A stretch of DNA of 64,000 nucleotides from JAWKTV01 sp041398905 (GTDB lineage Bacteria > Planctomycetota > Planctomycetia > Planctomycetales > Planctomycetaceae), in the NCBI GenBank assembly GCA_041398905.1, contig JAWKTV010000008.1, positions 62,001-126,000 of the forward strand. The letters run 5' to 3'. A program made the translations under genes and the position numbers. Below are positions 29,426 to 38,576 of the stretch, piece by piece (position 1 is the first letter of the stretch; every line of letters begins with the position of its first letter). Under the pieces are notes generated by a model. The model had not been told where the DNA came from, did not search any database, and was given only the letters and a program-made list of their open reading frames with translations.

Positions 29426-32400
29426 ATGCGTCGCACCCTGTTGTGGGCGTTTGGACTGCTGGTGCTGCTGGGCGGCTTCGCCTGGTGGCAGGTGAACCAG
29501 CTCTGGGCGCGCCGCGACGCCTTGTTCGAGTCTGGCATCCGCGCGGCGTTTCAGCAGAACTTTCCCGAATGGTCGATCGACTTCGCGTCCGCACGCCTGA
29601 TGTCGGGAGGCCAGGTCGTGATGCGCGATCTCAGGATCGGCATCCCCGGGCAGGCCGACGCGCTGCTCGAGATCACCGAGACGCGGGCGCAGCTCGACCA
29701 GGAACTGCTGCATTCCAACCTGCAGGTGTTCATCAAGCACATCGATGTCGATCACCCGAAGGTAAACATCGCACGAGATGCGCAGGGGCGGTGGAACATC
29801 GCTCAACTGCCGCGGATTCGCGCGTCGGACGCCCCCCTGCCGAGCATTCAGGTCATCGAAGGCTTGATCGAGGTGCGGCTCGACGCCAGTCCCGAGCATC
29901 CAGAGTTGGCACTGCAGTTGACGCCGATCAACGGTCGTTGGGATGCGACCTCCTACGAAAAGTACCGCGTCCTGGGAACGTGCGGGGTCGAGTCCAGCGG
30001 CCAAATCGCGCTCGATGCGTCCATCGATGTCGACACACTGGACTGGGAGTTGAAGGGCCGTTGCCAGGACTGGCCACGATCCGAGCCGATGCTGGCGTTC
30101 GCGGCGGGGCTTTCACCCTCGGTCCGCGAGCAGGTGCTGGCGCTGATCGATCAGGCCCAGACCGCCCCGCAGGTCGCCCAGCATGGGGTGCCGGTCCGAA
30201 CCGCATCACTGCCGGGATCCGGCCAGTTCGCTGGACAGCACGGCGGGGCCTGGTTCGAGCTGCCCGCCCTGGGCATCGGCGCGAATCTGCAAGTCGCGTT
30301 CGAGCTGGACGGACCGGACCTCAAGACCTTGTCGAACTACCAGGTGGCGGGCCACTTTGAACAGGGCGTCGTCAACCATCCCGCGATTCCAGCGCCGCTG
30401 GAGAACCTCCGGGGGGACTTCTTTCTTGATCCCAGCCGCTGTGTGTTGAGCAATCTGCAGGCGGCCAACGGCACGAGCGAACTGTTCGTCGATGGTTCGC
30501 TGTCGCACGATCCGGAGTTCCCCGCGCGGCAGTTCACAATCCGGGCGCGAAACCTCCAGTTCGGTCGCCAGATCGAGCCGCACCTGAGCGGAGCGCTCAA
30601 GAAAGCCTGCAACTTCCTGCAGGTGGCCGGGCAGTTCAATCTCGATGTCACCGCCCGCACGGATGGCCGCAACCCCTGGGAAATTGAACTCAAGCAGTTC
30701 CAGGCGATCGACTGCTTCGTGCAGCCCCAGCCGTTCGCATACCCGTTCACGCAGGTCGGCGGACAGATCAGACAAGAGGGCAACGAGTTCCATGTCGAAA
30801 TGCAGGCGTCCGCTCAGGGACGACCGGTCAGTCTGCGGGGCCGGCTGCAACAGACGGCTCACGGAATCGCTTCCGACCTGAGGCTGACGTTCGACGGCGT
30901 GCCGATCGACGCTGCGTTCCTCACGGCGCTCTCGACGCCCGAGTTGTACAAGGCGCACGAGGTCTTCGAGCACCTGCGGCTCGAAGGGCTGCTGTCCGGC
31001 GAGTTGACGATCGAACAGACCGGCATTGCTGGGAACCGGCCCGTCGTCGGGCTGGACGCACGTTTGACGAATGGAGCAGCCGCCCCGCGGTCGTTCCCGC
31101 TGCCTCTGAACAACGTGTCCGCACGCGTGAAGTTCGACCCCCATGCCCTGGACCCGCAGTTGCAGGATGTGTGGCGAATCACCGAACTCCAGGCCCAACG
31201 CGGCGACGCGCAGTTGAGCGGCGCCGCGAGTTTCGACACCCGGAATCACGCGAACCTGCTGCAACTCGAGTTGACGGTGCTCGGCCTGCCGATCGACGAT
31301 TCGCTGCGGACAGCGGCACTGGCCGCGAACCCCGCCTTGCAGGCGGTGTTCGAGTCACTCGCACCCGGCGGCACGATCGACCTGGAGGACGCTCGGCTCG
31401 TCTGGTCGCCGGGTACTGCGGCGAACGTCGTGCTGCCGCGAATCGCCGCGAAGGACGCGCGCGTCCAACTGGCCGGCTGGCGGTTCCCCTGGGAGAGGGT
31501 GGACTGTCGACTCGCCTGGGATGGCGAGCGGCTGGCGATCGCCAGCCTGACCGGCTGGCATGGCTCCGACACGTACCTCCAAATCGACAGTCGCGGCGAA
31601 CGGGACGCCGCGGTGCTGCTGCTCCCGACCCGCGGTGACCTCAGTTGGCAATGCCACCTCGAAGACGTCAAGGTTCGCAAGCTGACCGTCGACCAGCAAC
31701 TGCTGGACTCGCTGCAGGGGTCCGCCCTCGGCCGACTGCTCGCGGACCTCAGCCTCCGCGGCCCGGTCAACCTTGATGTCGGCTTCGATTTGAAAGGCTT
31801 CAAGAGCCGGCCCGACCTCATCACGGCCGCGTGGAACCTGCATGTCGAGCTGCCGGACAACCATCTGCGAGCCGGCGTCGACCTGCAGGACGTCACTGGC
31901 GACGTCCACATCACACATGGTGAATGGGACGGCCGACGGGCGATCGTCGACGGTTTCCTCATGCTCGACCGCGCCACGACCCTGGGCACGACGTTCGAGA
32001 AGGTCGAAGCGCCCCTGTACGTCGATGGGGACGAACTGTTTATCGGTACGCCCGCCTGGCCGGAGATCAGCCGCGCTCCCGCGCATTCGTCGCAGCTCAA
32101 TCCGCTGGCGGGAAAGCAAGCCCGCGCGGAGATCTACGATGGTCAGCTCGGGTTCGATTTGCACGCCCGCTTGCCCGCCACCGACGCCCAGGAGACCAAC
32201 TATCGCGTCTCGATGGGCTTGCTCAACGCTCGGCTCGAAACCCTGGCGCGGGCACAAGGGCTTTCGGCCGACAGGCTGAGCGGGTCAGTCCGGGCCGAAC
32301 TCGATCTGGTTGGACAGGGATCGTCGGACCGCAAGCTCCGCGGCACCGGCTGGATCCAGATCAGCCCCGCCCAACTGTACGAGTTGCCCGTGCTCAACCG

Positions 32401-32887
32401 CGTCATGTCGACCCTCGAAGGGAGTCGCCCCGACCGCACCGCCTTCAACTACGCCTACGGGGACTACACGCTGCACGACGGCTATGTCGACTTCTCCAAG
32501 ATCGACTTGTTCGGTCAGTCGCTGCGACTCGTCGGAAAAGGCACCATCGCCTTCGGTGAGGGACTCAATCAACAATTGATGATCGACTTCTACCGCTCAC
32601 AGTTCGTCAATCGTCTGCCGCTGATCGGACAGGCGTTCAGCGCGCTGACCGCGAACTCGGTCGGCGTGCAGGTCCGGGGCACGCTCAACGAGCCACTATT
32701 CAATTCGCAGACGAAACTGGGCGTGATCGACGACACGCTGCGCGGAATGCTCGACTCGTTCACGCCGGGGCAGCGGCCGACGCTGCCACGTCCCACGATG
32801 GGCGGTGCTCAGGGCTCACCGCTCGTCCGCCCGATGCAGCGATTCGGCCAGCAACCGTCGCCGCAGCAGGCACAACCCCTGCGGTGA
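29426..32887 (+). CDS. AsmA/TamB-like envelope protein
   Basis: 1,153 residues, one frame throughout. The N-terminal membrane helix (LLWAFGLLVLLGGFAWW) is followed by a long beta-rich region with the AsmA-type opening IDFASARLMSGGQVVMRDL. The C-terminal part carries the AsmA_2-like pattern GSVRAELDLVGQGSSDRKLRGTGWIQI, GDYTLHDGYVDFSKIDLFG and SVGVQVRGTLNEPLFN. The tail is Pro/Gln-rich. Such proteins bridge the periplasm and move phospholipid or aid outer-membrane assembly, consistent with the diderm planctomycete envelope. It starts 3 bases after the glycosyltransferase-like gene. Confidence 0.82.
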   Translation: MRRTLLWAFGLLVLLGGFAWWQVNQLWARRDALFESGIRAAFQQNFPEWSIDFASARLMSGGQVVMRDLRIGIPGQADALLEITETRAQLDQELLHSNLQVFIKHIDVDHPKVNIARDAQGRWNIAQLPRIRASDAPLPSIQVIEGLIEVRLDASPEHPELALQLTPINGRWDATSYEKYRVLGTCGVESSGQIALDASIDVDTLDWELKGRCQDWPRSEPMLAFAAGLSPSVREQVLALIDQAQTAPQVAQHGVPVRTASLPGSGQFAGQHGGAWFELPALGIGANLQVAFELDGPDLKTLSNYQVAGHFEQGVVNHPAIPAPLENLRGDFFLDPSRCVLSNLQAANGTSELFVDGSLSHDPEFPARQFTIRARNLQFGRQIEPHLSGALKKACNFLQVAGQFNLDVTARTDGRNPWEIELKQFQAIDCFVQPQPFAYPFTQVGGQIRQEGNEFHVEMQASAQGRPVSLRGRLQQTAHGIASDLRLTFDGVPIDAAFLTALSTPELYKAHEVFEHLRLEGLLSGELTIEQTGIAGNRPVVGLDARLTNGAAAPRSFPLPLNNVSARVKFDPHALDPQLQDVWRITELQAQRGDAQLSGAASFDTRNHANLLQLELTVLGLPIDDSLRTAALAANPALQAVFESLAPGGTIDLEDARLVWSPGTAANVVLPRIAAKDARVQLAGWRFPWERVDCRLAWDGERLAIASLTGWHGSDTYLQIDSRGERDAAVLLLPTRGDLSWQCHLEDVKVRKLTVDQQLLDSLQGSALGRLLADLSLRGPVNLDVGFDLKGFKSRPDLITAAWNLHVELPDNHLRAGVDLQDVTGDVHITHGEWDGRRAIVDGFLMLDRATTLGTTFEKVEAPLYVDGDELFIGTPAWPEISRAPAHSSQLNPLAGKQARAEIYDGQLGFDLHARLPATDAQETNYRVSMGLLNARLETLARAQGLSADRLSGSVRAELDLVGQGSSDRKLRGTGWIQISPAQLYELPVLNRVMSTLEGSRPDRTAFNYAYGDYTLHDGYVDFSKIDLFGQSLRLVGKGTIAFGEGLNQQLMIDFYRSQFVNRLPLIGQAFSALTANSVGVQVRGTLNEPLFNSQTKLGVIDDTLRGMLDSFTPGQRPTLPRPTMGGAQGSPLVRPMQRFGQQPSPQQAQPLR

Positions 32888-33062
32888 CTATGCCGCAGCA
32901 ACATCATGGCTCGCGGCGAAGCCGGTTGAACAACGCGTCATGAGCAGTTTGCCCGCGAATTTCTGCCAGACGAGTCCGCGGTCCTGAGCTGCCAGTCACA
33001 TACTGGAACTCCGGATACTGGTCACCAACGCCAGCCGCAGAACGTCCCCGGTGCGTTTCAGC

Positions 33063-34511
33063 CTAGGCGGCCTTGCGGAGCGGCTGTTCGCTGACGCGGG
33101 TCGCGGCCGGCAGATCGACCAGAGCGTGGATGTTCCCGCTGACCGGTCGCGACTCGAACGGGCCGCCCGCTTCCCCGATCTCCACCGGCACGCGGCCGAT
33201 CGGGAACAGCATCGTCGACTGCACATTCCCCTGAATCTCCGCCCCGGCAACCACCGACAGTTTGAACCGCGACAGCATTGTCGCCAGCGAGATCTTCAAC
33301 TGCATCGTGCCGAGCGCGGCACCGATGCACATGCGCGGTCCAGCTCCGAACGGCAGATACGCATACGGCGATGGCGTGATCGTCTTCCAGCGATCCGGCA
33401 TGAACCGTTCCGGCTGATCGTACAGATTCGGCAAGTGATGGGTGATGAACTGACTGAAGATCACCATCGCGCCCGGCTGCAGCGAAAAGGGTCCAAGCTG
33501 CACCGGCTGGGCCACCACCCGCTGCGAGTACGCCGAAGCGGGCAACGTTCGCATGCTCTCCTTCAGCACGCGATCCAGCACGGGCAACCGATCAAGGTCT
33601 TCCGGCCGCGGCGGCTGGCCACCGAGCACGGTCTGCAACTCTTCGTACAGTTCCCGCATCACCTCCGGAGTGCTGCTTCCAAGCAAGAACAAGGTCCACG
33701 TAAGGGTATGAGCCGATGTGAGGTGCCCGCTCCGAACAGAAGCACGATGTGCCCAATGAGTTGGTCGTCCGACACGTTCCCCTGCATGTCGTGCGCGCGA
33801 ATCAACAGCGACAGCACGTCGCTGCCCAGTTGCCCCTCGCGACGACGCTGAATCATCTCCTTGACCCCCACCTCCAGTTCTTCGGCCGCCTGCAGCAGGT
33901 TGTCGTACTGCTCTGTGACGCCGGATTGGAGGAGAACGCCGCCGGTCCGAGCTTATGATTCCACTCGACCCACCGCTCGGTCAGTTCGCCGATGTGGTAG
34001 GCGAGTTCGGTCTGGTCGATCCCGAACAGGATGCGACTGGTGAGCCGCAGCATGTAGCGGGTCATATCCCGATTGAGATCGCGGACCTGTCCGGGCTGCC
34101 ACTCCCGCAGCAGTTCGTCGGACATCTCCAGCACGGTATCGTGGTAACCGGCGATGGCCCGCTTTCTGAAATGGGCCCATCACCATTCGGCGATGGCACG
34201 ATGCTCGTCGCCGTTCATGCTCAACAGGCCAGAAGTGACCCGCCGCTGCACGCCGACTTGCGCGGGCCGCGGACGGCGAAGAACAGCGCATGAAACCGCT
34301 GCTCATCGCTGAGCACCTGCCGCGTGTACTCAGGTCCGAAGACGAAGTGCAGTCGCTGGCTGTCCTGCTGCAGCGCGCACACTTCACCGTGCCGGGCCCA
34401 GAGCCGCCGCATTTGCAGCACGGGATCGTTCGCAAACTCCTCGATGCTGCCCAACGTGACCGGCAACCGGGGTTGATTCAGAGCGATGGTTTCCGGATTG
34501 GAAGTGGGCAT
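33063..34511 (-). pseudogene. Cytochrome P450, broken by several frame shifts
   Basis: The pieces add up to a normal P450 of ~480 residues. The N-terminus (MPTSNPETIALNQPRLPVTL, ATG at 34511) runs to about 34270. A middle piece (LNRDMTRYMLRLTSRILFGID) lies near 34030, the I-helix piece (LIGHIVLLFGAGTSH) near 33740. The C-terminal 200 residues from about 33690 hold the ExxR helix (LKESMR), PERFMPDRW and the haem-ligand loop FGAGPRMCIGAAL with its Cys. At least three shifts separate them. All signature elements survive, so technical indels are more likely than decay. Substrate unknown; no ferredoxin or reductase is adjacent. Confidence 0.72.
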
Positions 34512-34873
34512 GTGTGCGATCCCTCTCAGCCCCAAAGCCGCGAATGGCTCTTACCGCAGAACGTCCTGAACCACGGAAAACTCTTGGATTTCGGGAGCCG
34601 ACTTCTATGCCAGACCGCGATCGCGGGGCAACCCCAATCCGGGCTTTGGGGACGATGGCCGGAAGGCTTACCAGCCCTGAGAACACCATCGCCAAACGGC
34701 CGGTTGACAGGGGGCAGGAGCTGTGGGTTTCACGCCCAATCCTTATCTGACGGACTCTTCACCGACGACCCGCAGGCGACCGCCGCCGCACACGCCAAAG
34801 ACGTCCGCAACCTCCTTGCTCACAGTCGCTTACGCGGATTCTCAAATTCACAACAAAAACAGGGGAAATCCGT

Positions 34874-34902
34874 TTGACGGCCGAAGAACCGACAGGTACA
34901 TT
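34874..34902 (+). promoter_or_regulatory. Probable promoter of mraZ
   Basis: TTGACG at 34874-34879 and TACATT at 34897-34902 are spaced by 17 bases in an A-rich part of the 34512-35053 intergenic stretch. The first operator palindrome begins immediately downstream, where transcription would start. Confidence 0.6.
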
Positions 34903-34905
34903 CCG

Positions 34906-34971
34906 ACCCATCAGTGGGTTTCACACCCAAACCACAATCACCAATGACACTTCTTTGGGTTTTCAACCCAA
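34906..34971 (+). promoter_or_regulatory. Palindromic boxes in the mraZ leader, candidate MraZ operator
   Basis: Two 15-bp palindromes, TGGGTTTCACACCCA (34915-34929) and TGGGTTTTCAACCCA (34956-34970), lie 41 bp apart, close to four helical turns. An extra inverted half-site (GACCCATCAG) abuts the first. A third copy, TGGGTTTCACGCCCA, is at 34724-34738 upstream. MraZ proteins are known to bind TGGG-containing repeats ahead of their own gene. These boxes carry TGGG on both strands and sit just after the promoter, as expected for autorepression. Confidence 0.6.
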
Positions 34972-35053
34972 ACCACCCCAGTGCTGCTGAGCAGCCCACG
35001 GGGGCCAAGAGTCCACGGAAAGGAGTCTCGATCGGCATCCCTGACTCCCAACC

Positions 35054-35542
35054 ATGACACAGCCCTCGGTTGAACTCGTAACGGGTGAGGTGCGGCGGAC
35101 GCTCGACGAGCGATTCCGACTCACCTTGCCACCCGAGTTCGCCCAGGCGGTCACGGATGACGAAGGGGGGACGATCGTTGCCAAGGAACGGTACGGCTGC
35201 CTGAGCCTTTGGCGGGCAACCGAGTGGCAGCAGCGAATCAACGACGGAGTCGCTTTTATTCGCGAAAAGATTCGGACCGGCCGGATGGAACAACCCTGGG
35301 ACGAAGTGCAGCGAATGGGACGACTGTTGTCCACCCGTTCAACCAGAACCAAACTTGCCAACCGGTCGCGGTTACTCGTACCCGAAGGGTTTCGCGAGTT
35401 TCTCGACGTCCCGGCAGGGCAAGATGTGATGGTTGTGGGAGCTGCGATTTGCGTGGAGGTTTGGAACCCCCAGGCTTGGTTGGACCAACTCCGTCAGGAC
35501 ATGCCTCAGTTCGGCCCGCTCTTCAAAGAACTGACCGACTGA
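35054..35542 (+). CDS. mraZ: MraZ-like transcriptional regulator (division/cell-wall cluster)
   Basis: 162 residues. Two SpoVT/AbrB-like swapped-hairpin halves are visible: GEVRRTLDERFRLTLPPEF near the start and STRTKLANRSRLLVPEGFREF in the second half, with LSLWRATEWQQRI after the first. MraZ is a ring-forming DNA-binding repressor of its own operon. It is normally followed by rsmH, ftsL and other division genes, but here a terminator and then murA follow. An in-frame stop at about 35042 fixes the ATG at 35054; the AAGGAG at ~35020 is too far to serve it well. Confidence 0.88.
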   Translation: MTQPSVELVTGEVRRTLDERFRLTLPPEFAQAVTDDEGGTIVAKERYGCLSLWRATEWQQRINDGVAFIREKIRTGRMEQPWDEVQRMGRLLSTRSTRTKLANRSRLLVPEGFREFLDVPAGQDVMVVGAAICVEVWNPQAWLDQLRQDMPQFGPLFKELTD

Positions 35543-35735
35543 AACGCCCGGCGGGGCACAGAAAACTGTACTCCGGAAGAGGGAGCCTTTCCGCCCAGGA
35601 TTTATCACCAGCTAAAGGGACGACTCGCAAAAGTCCTTATTCACCGAGTCCCGGACTCGGTCACCAGGATGGACGTCGGCACGGATGCCACCTTTAGCCA
35701 GTCTGTTTGGCGGGCAAACAACTCCTCCTCCTTCG

Positions 35736-35767
35736 CAGGATCCCGGAAGCGGTCTTCCGGGATCCTG
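35736..35767 (+). terminator. Rho-independent terminator between mraZ and murA
   Basis: A perfect 14-bp inverted repeat (CAGGATCCCGGAAG / CTTCCGGGATCCTG) with a 4-base loop, followed by TTTCTTT. It separates mraZ from murA. The rest of 35543-35976 shows no gene. Confidence 0.85.
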
Positions 35768-35976
35768 TTTCTTTGGCGCTGTCGCTCAGCACGCACAGCC
35801 CATGCCCTCGCATCAAGGTCAGGCCCCGTCACCCATGTGCGAGGCCGGGCCGTTCGTTCACATCGGTTCTTCGACAGTCACGTTCCCAAGATGCCGGGGC
35901 CAGACTAACATGCGGAACGGGCATGCCTGGCCCGCACTTCTGTGCGGAGGCGTAAACAGGGGCGGGGAGTCCACGG

Positions 35977-37266
35977 ATGGACATGTTTGTGATCGAAGGC
36001 GGGCAACCCTTACATGGACTGGTCCGCGTCAGCGGTGCCAAGAATGCCGCGCTGCCGATCATGGCGACGTCACTGATGACGGACGGGCCGCTTACGCTCG
36101 TCAACGTGCCACCACTGGCAGATGTGCAAACTCAGCTCCTGGTGCTCGAGCAGTTGGGGTCTCCGGGACCTGGCAGCGGGACGGCTCACTGCGGATGGTC
36201 ACTCGGTTACCGTTGTCCAACACCGCGCTGTACGATCTGGTCCGGCGGATGCGCGAGCGTCTGCGTGCTCGGTCCACTGCTGGCGAAGCGCGGCTCGGCC
36301 CGAGTGTCGCTGCCGGGCGGTTGCAATATCGGCCATCGTCCAATCGACCTGCACCTCCGCGGACTGGCGTGGCTGGGGCCGATATTCGGATTGAGCAGGG
36401 CTACGTCATCGCCGAGGCCCGGCGACTGCGCGGCACGTCGATCTCCGCGGACCGCACGGAACGACCGTCACGGGAACCTGCAACGTGATGTCGGCCGCCA
36501 CGCTGGGCGCAAGGCACAACGGTGATCGAGTCGGCCGCGGAGAGCCCGAAGTCGTCGATCTCGCCAGTTGCCTGGCCCGGATGGGTGCGAGAATCGAAGG
36601 CGCGCGGGAACTTCAACGTGCTGACGATCCACGGGGTCGACGAACTGGGTGCCGCGAACCATGCCATCATCCCCGACCGCATCGAAGCCGCGACTCTCCA
36701 TCTGCGCCGCCGCCGCGACGGGAGGCGAGATCACCCTGCAGGGAGTGTCGGCCTCGCATCTGGGGGCAGTCATCGAGACGCTTCGAGCGGTCGGAGTGCG
36801 GCTGGTGGAGACGGACGCCGGACTGCTGGTGACGGCCGCTGGCGACTTACAGTCCGTACACTGCGTTGCCGAGCCTTACCCCGGCTTCCCCACCGACATG
36901 CAGGCACAGTTGACTGCCCTGCTGACGCAGGCCAACGGCCTGAGCATCGTCCGTGACTCGGTGTTTCCCGACCGCTTTATGCACCTGCCGGAGTTGGCTC
37001 GACTCGGTGCCGATGTCCAACGCGATCAGTCGGCCGCCATCATTCGAGGCGGCCGTCCGCTGCAGGGCGCGAACGTGATGGCCAGCGACCTGCGGGCCAG
37101 TGCCGCGCTGGTGATCGCCGGGCTGGTGGCACAAGGCCAAACCGCGATTCGCCGCATCTACCACCTCGATCGCGGCTACGATGCGCTGGAATCAAAGCTG
37201 ACTGCGTTGGGGGGACAGGTGCGACGCGTTCGCGACGATGAAGCCGTCCGCCGCTCAGCCGCGTAA
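35977..37266 (+). pseudogene. murA: UDP-N-acetylglucosamine 1-carboxyvinyltransferase MurA, apparent frame shifts
   Basis: The span is 430 codons, the normal MurA length. It starts with MDMFVIEGGQPLHGLVRVSGAKNAALPIMA-type text, whose Lys-Asn pair is conserved. After shifts near 36170, 36330-36370 and 36480-36690 it reads LPGGCNIGHRPIDLHL with the active-site Cys, ADIRIEQGYVIAEA, EITLQGVSASHLG, and in the last frame GFPTDMQAQLTALL, GADVQRDQSAAIIRGG, NVMASDLRASAALVIAGL and HLDRGYD. It adds enolpyruvate to UDP-GlcNAc, the first committed step of peptidoglycan synthesis. Every motif survives and net length is kept, so the breaks are most likely base-calling indels. Confidence 0.85.
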
Positions 37267-37556
37267 TCAAGTCACGCCCGCCAACACCGCCTCACTGGAC
37301 ACTGTCGCGCTTTGGGGCTGGTGAATTCGTTCGGCGGGTCGCTTGTTAGTCGACGGTGGATTGTTCACCCTTTTCTGCGGACGGTGAATGTGTGCCCGTC
37401 GCGCGCTGCTGTGATCGGTCGACTGAAGCCGCTGTATGCGCCGCGAGTGGCGGCGCGTTAAAAGTCCGACTCAAAGCCTGTCCACTTCGCGGGAGCGAAC
37501 ACCCCCGATCCCGATGATCCATTCCCTGGCACCATCTCGCCTGCCCTGGCTGCTAC

Positions 37557-38240
37557 ATGCGATTCGATATCCTGTCTCTGTTCCCCGGCCTGTTCGACAG
37601 CTACCTCGAGCAAAGCTTGCTCAAGAAGGCGCTCGACGCTGGCCTGGTGCGTGTCGAGCGGTGGAATTTCCGCGACTGGGCGACGGACCGTCACAAGTCG
37701 GTCGACGACACCCCGTACGGCGGCGGGCCAGGCATGTTGATCCGCTGCGAGCCAGTGTATGCCTGCGTCGAGCATGTGCAGCAGCAGGGAGAGCAACCCG
37801 GCCGGCTGGTGATGCTCACTCCGCAGGGGCGACGGCTCGATCAAACGTTGGTCGAGGAACTCGCCGCGCAGCCGCGACTACTGTTGCTGTGCGGTCGCTA
37901 CGAGGGCTTCGACGACCGAATCGTGCAGGGCCTGCAACCCTTGGAGATCTCGGTCGGCGACTTCATCTGCAACGGCGGCGAGGTGCCGGCCATGTTGCTG
38001 ATCGATACCGTGATCCGGCTGATTCCCGGCGTGCTGGGGGATGAAACGAGCGCTCGTTATGAGTCGTTTGGCGAGGCAGGTCACCTCGAGTATCCCCAGT
38101 TCACCCGTCCTCGCGAGTTTCGCGGGATGACGGTCCCCGACGTGCTGACGAGCGGCGATCATCGCAAGATCGCCGAGTGGCGCGCGGAGCAAAGCCGCCT
38201 GCGGACCCGCGAACGCCGGCAAGATCTGCTCGGCGAGTAG
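37557..38240 (+). CDS. trmD: tRNA (guanine-37-N1)-methyltransferase TrmD
   Basis: 227 residues. The SPOUT-type signature is complete: MRFDILSLFPGLFD, DDTPYGGGPGMLI, LLLCGRYEGFDDRI, EISVGDFICNGGEVPAMLLID, LIPGVLGDETS, PQFTRPREFRGM and VLTSGDHRKIAEWR. It methylates G37 of tRNAs reading CNN codons and prevents +1 slippage. It is not flanked by rpsP, rimM or rplS as in many bacteria. Confidence 0.96.
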   Translation: MRFDILSLFPGLFDSYLEQSLLKKALDAGLVRVERWNFRDWATDRHKSVDDTPYGGGPGMLIRCEPVYACVEHVQQQGEQPGRLVMLTPQGRRLDQTLVEELAAQPRLLLLCGRYEGFDDRIVQGLQPLEISVGDFICNGGEVPAMLLIDTVIRLIPGVLGDETSARYESFGEAGHLEYPQFTRPREFRGMTVPDVLTSGDHRKIAEWRAEQSRLRTRERRQDLLGE

Positions 38241-38576
38241 CCTGCAAAACACCTGTTCGGTGATCATTGCCGGGCGGGACTGAAAGTCCGCACCCACGAC
38301 GGCATCCGCTCGGCAACTGCCGATCGATACGGTCATTCCCCGCGGGCGATGTCCGTCCCAGACTTTCCCGCCTCAAACATCAGCACGCGCTGAAATGGCG
38401 GTCGGTTGAAGTTCACGGCGGTGACTGCTACGGTCCCGCTTCACAAGACTCCGTGGGCTTGGGCGATCAACGTGCGTCCCGACCCCGCGCCGAGTCGCTG
38501 CCGGCTTCGGGCGTGCTCTGTGTCACCCAAGCCGCAGTCTTCTGGACTATTTGCGAAGGCGACGGGAGTTCAACCG
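38241..38576. other. Intergenic stretch before ppdK
   Basis: No gene, tRNA or clear terminator was recognised in these 336 bases. An in-frame extension of the ppdK ORF back to 38406 has no family similarity. Confidence 0.4.

Noticed and set aside
30206..31264. 352-codon minus-strand ORF
   Set aside because: Antisense shadow of the AsmA-like gene, which is continuous for 1,153 codons.
35641..35832. 63-codon minus-strand ORF between mraZ and murA
   Set aside because: It overlaps the strong terminator hairpin at 35736-35767 and has no start signal or similarity.
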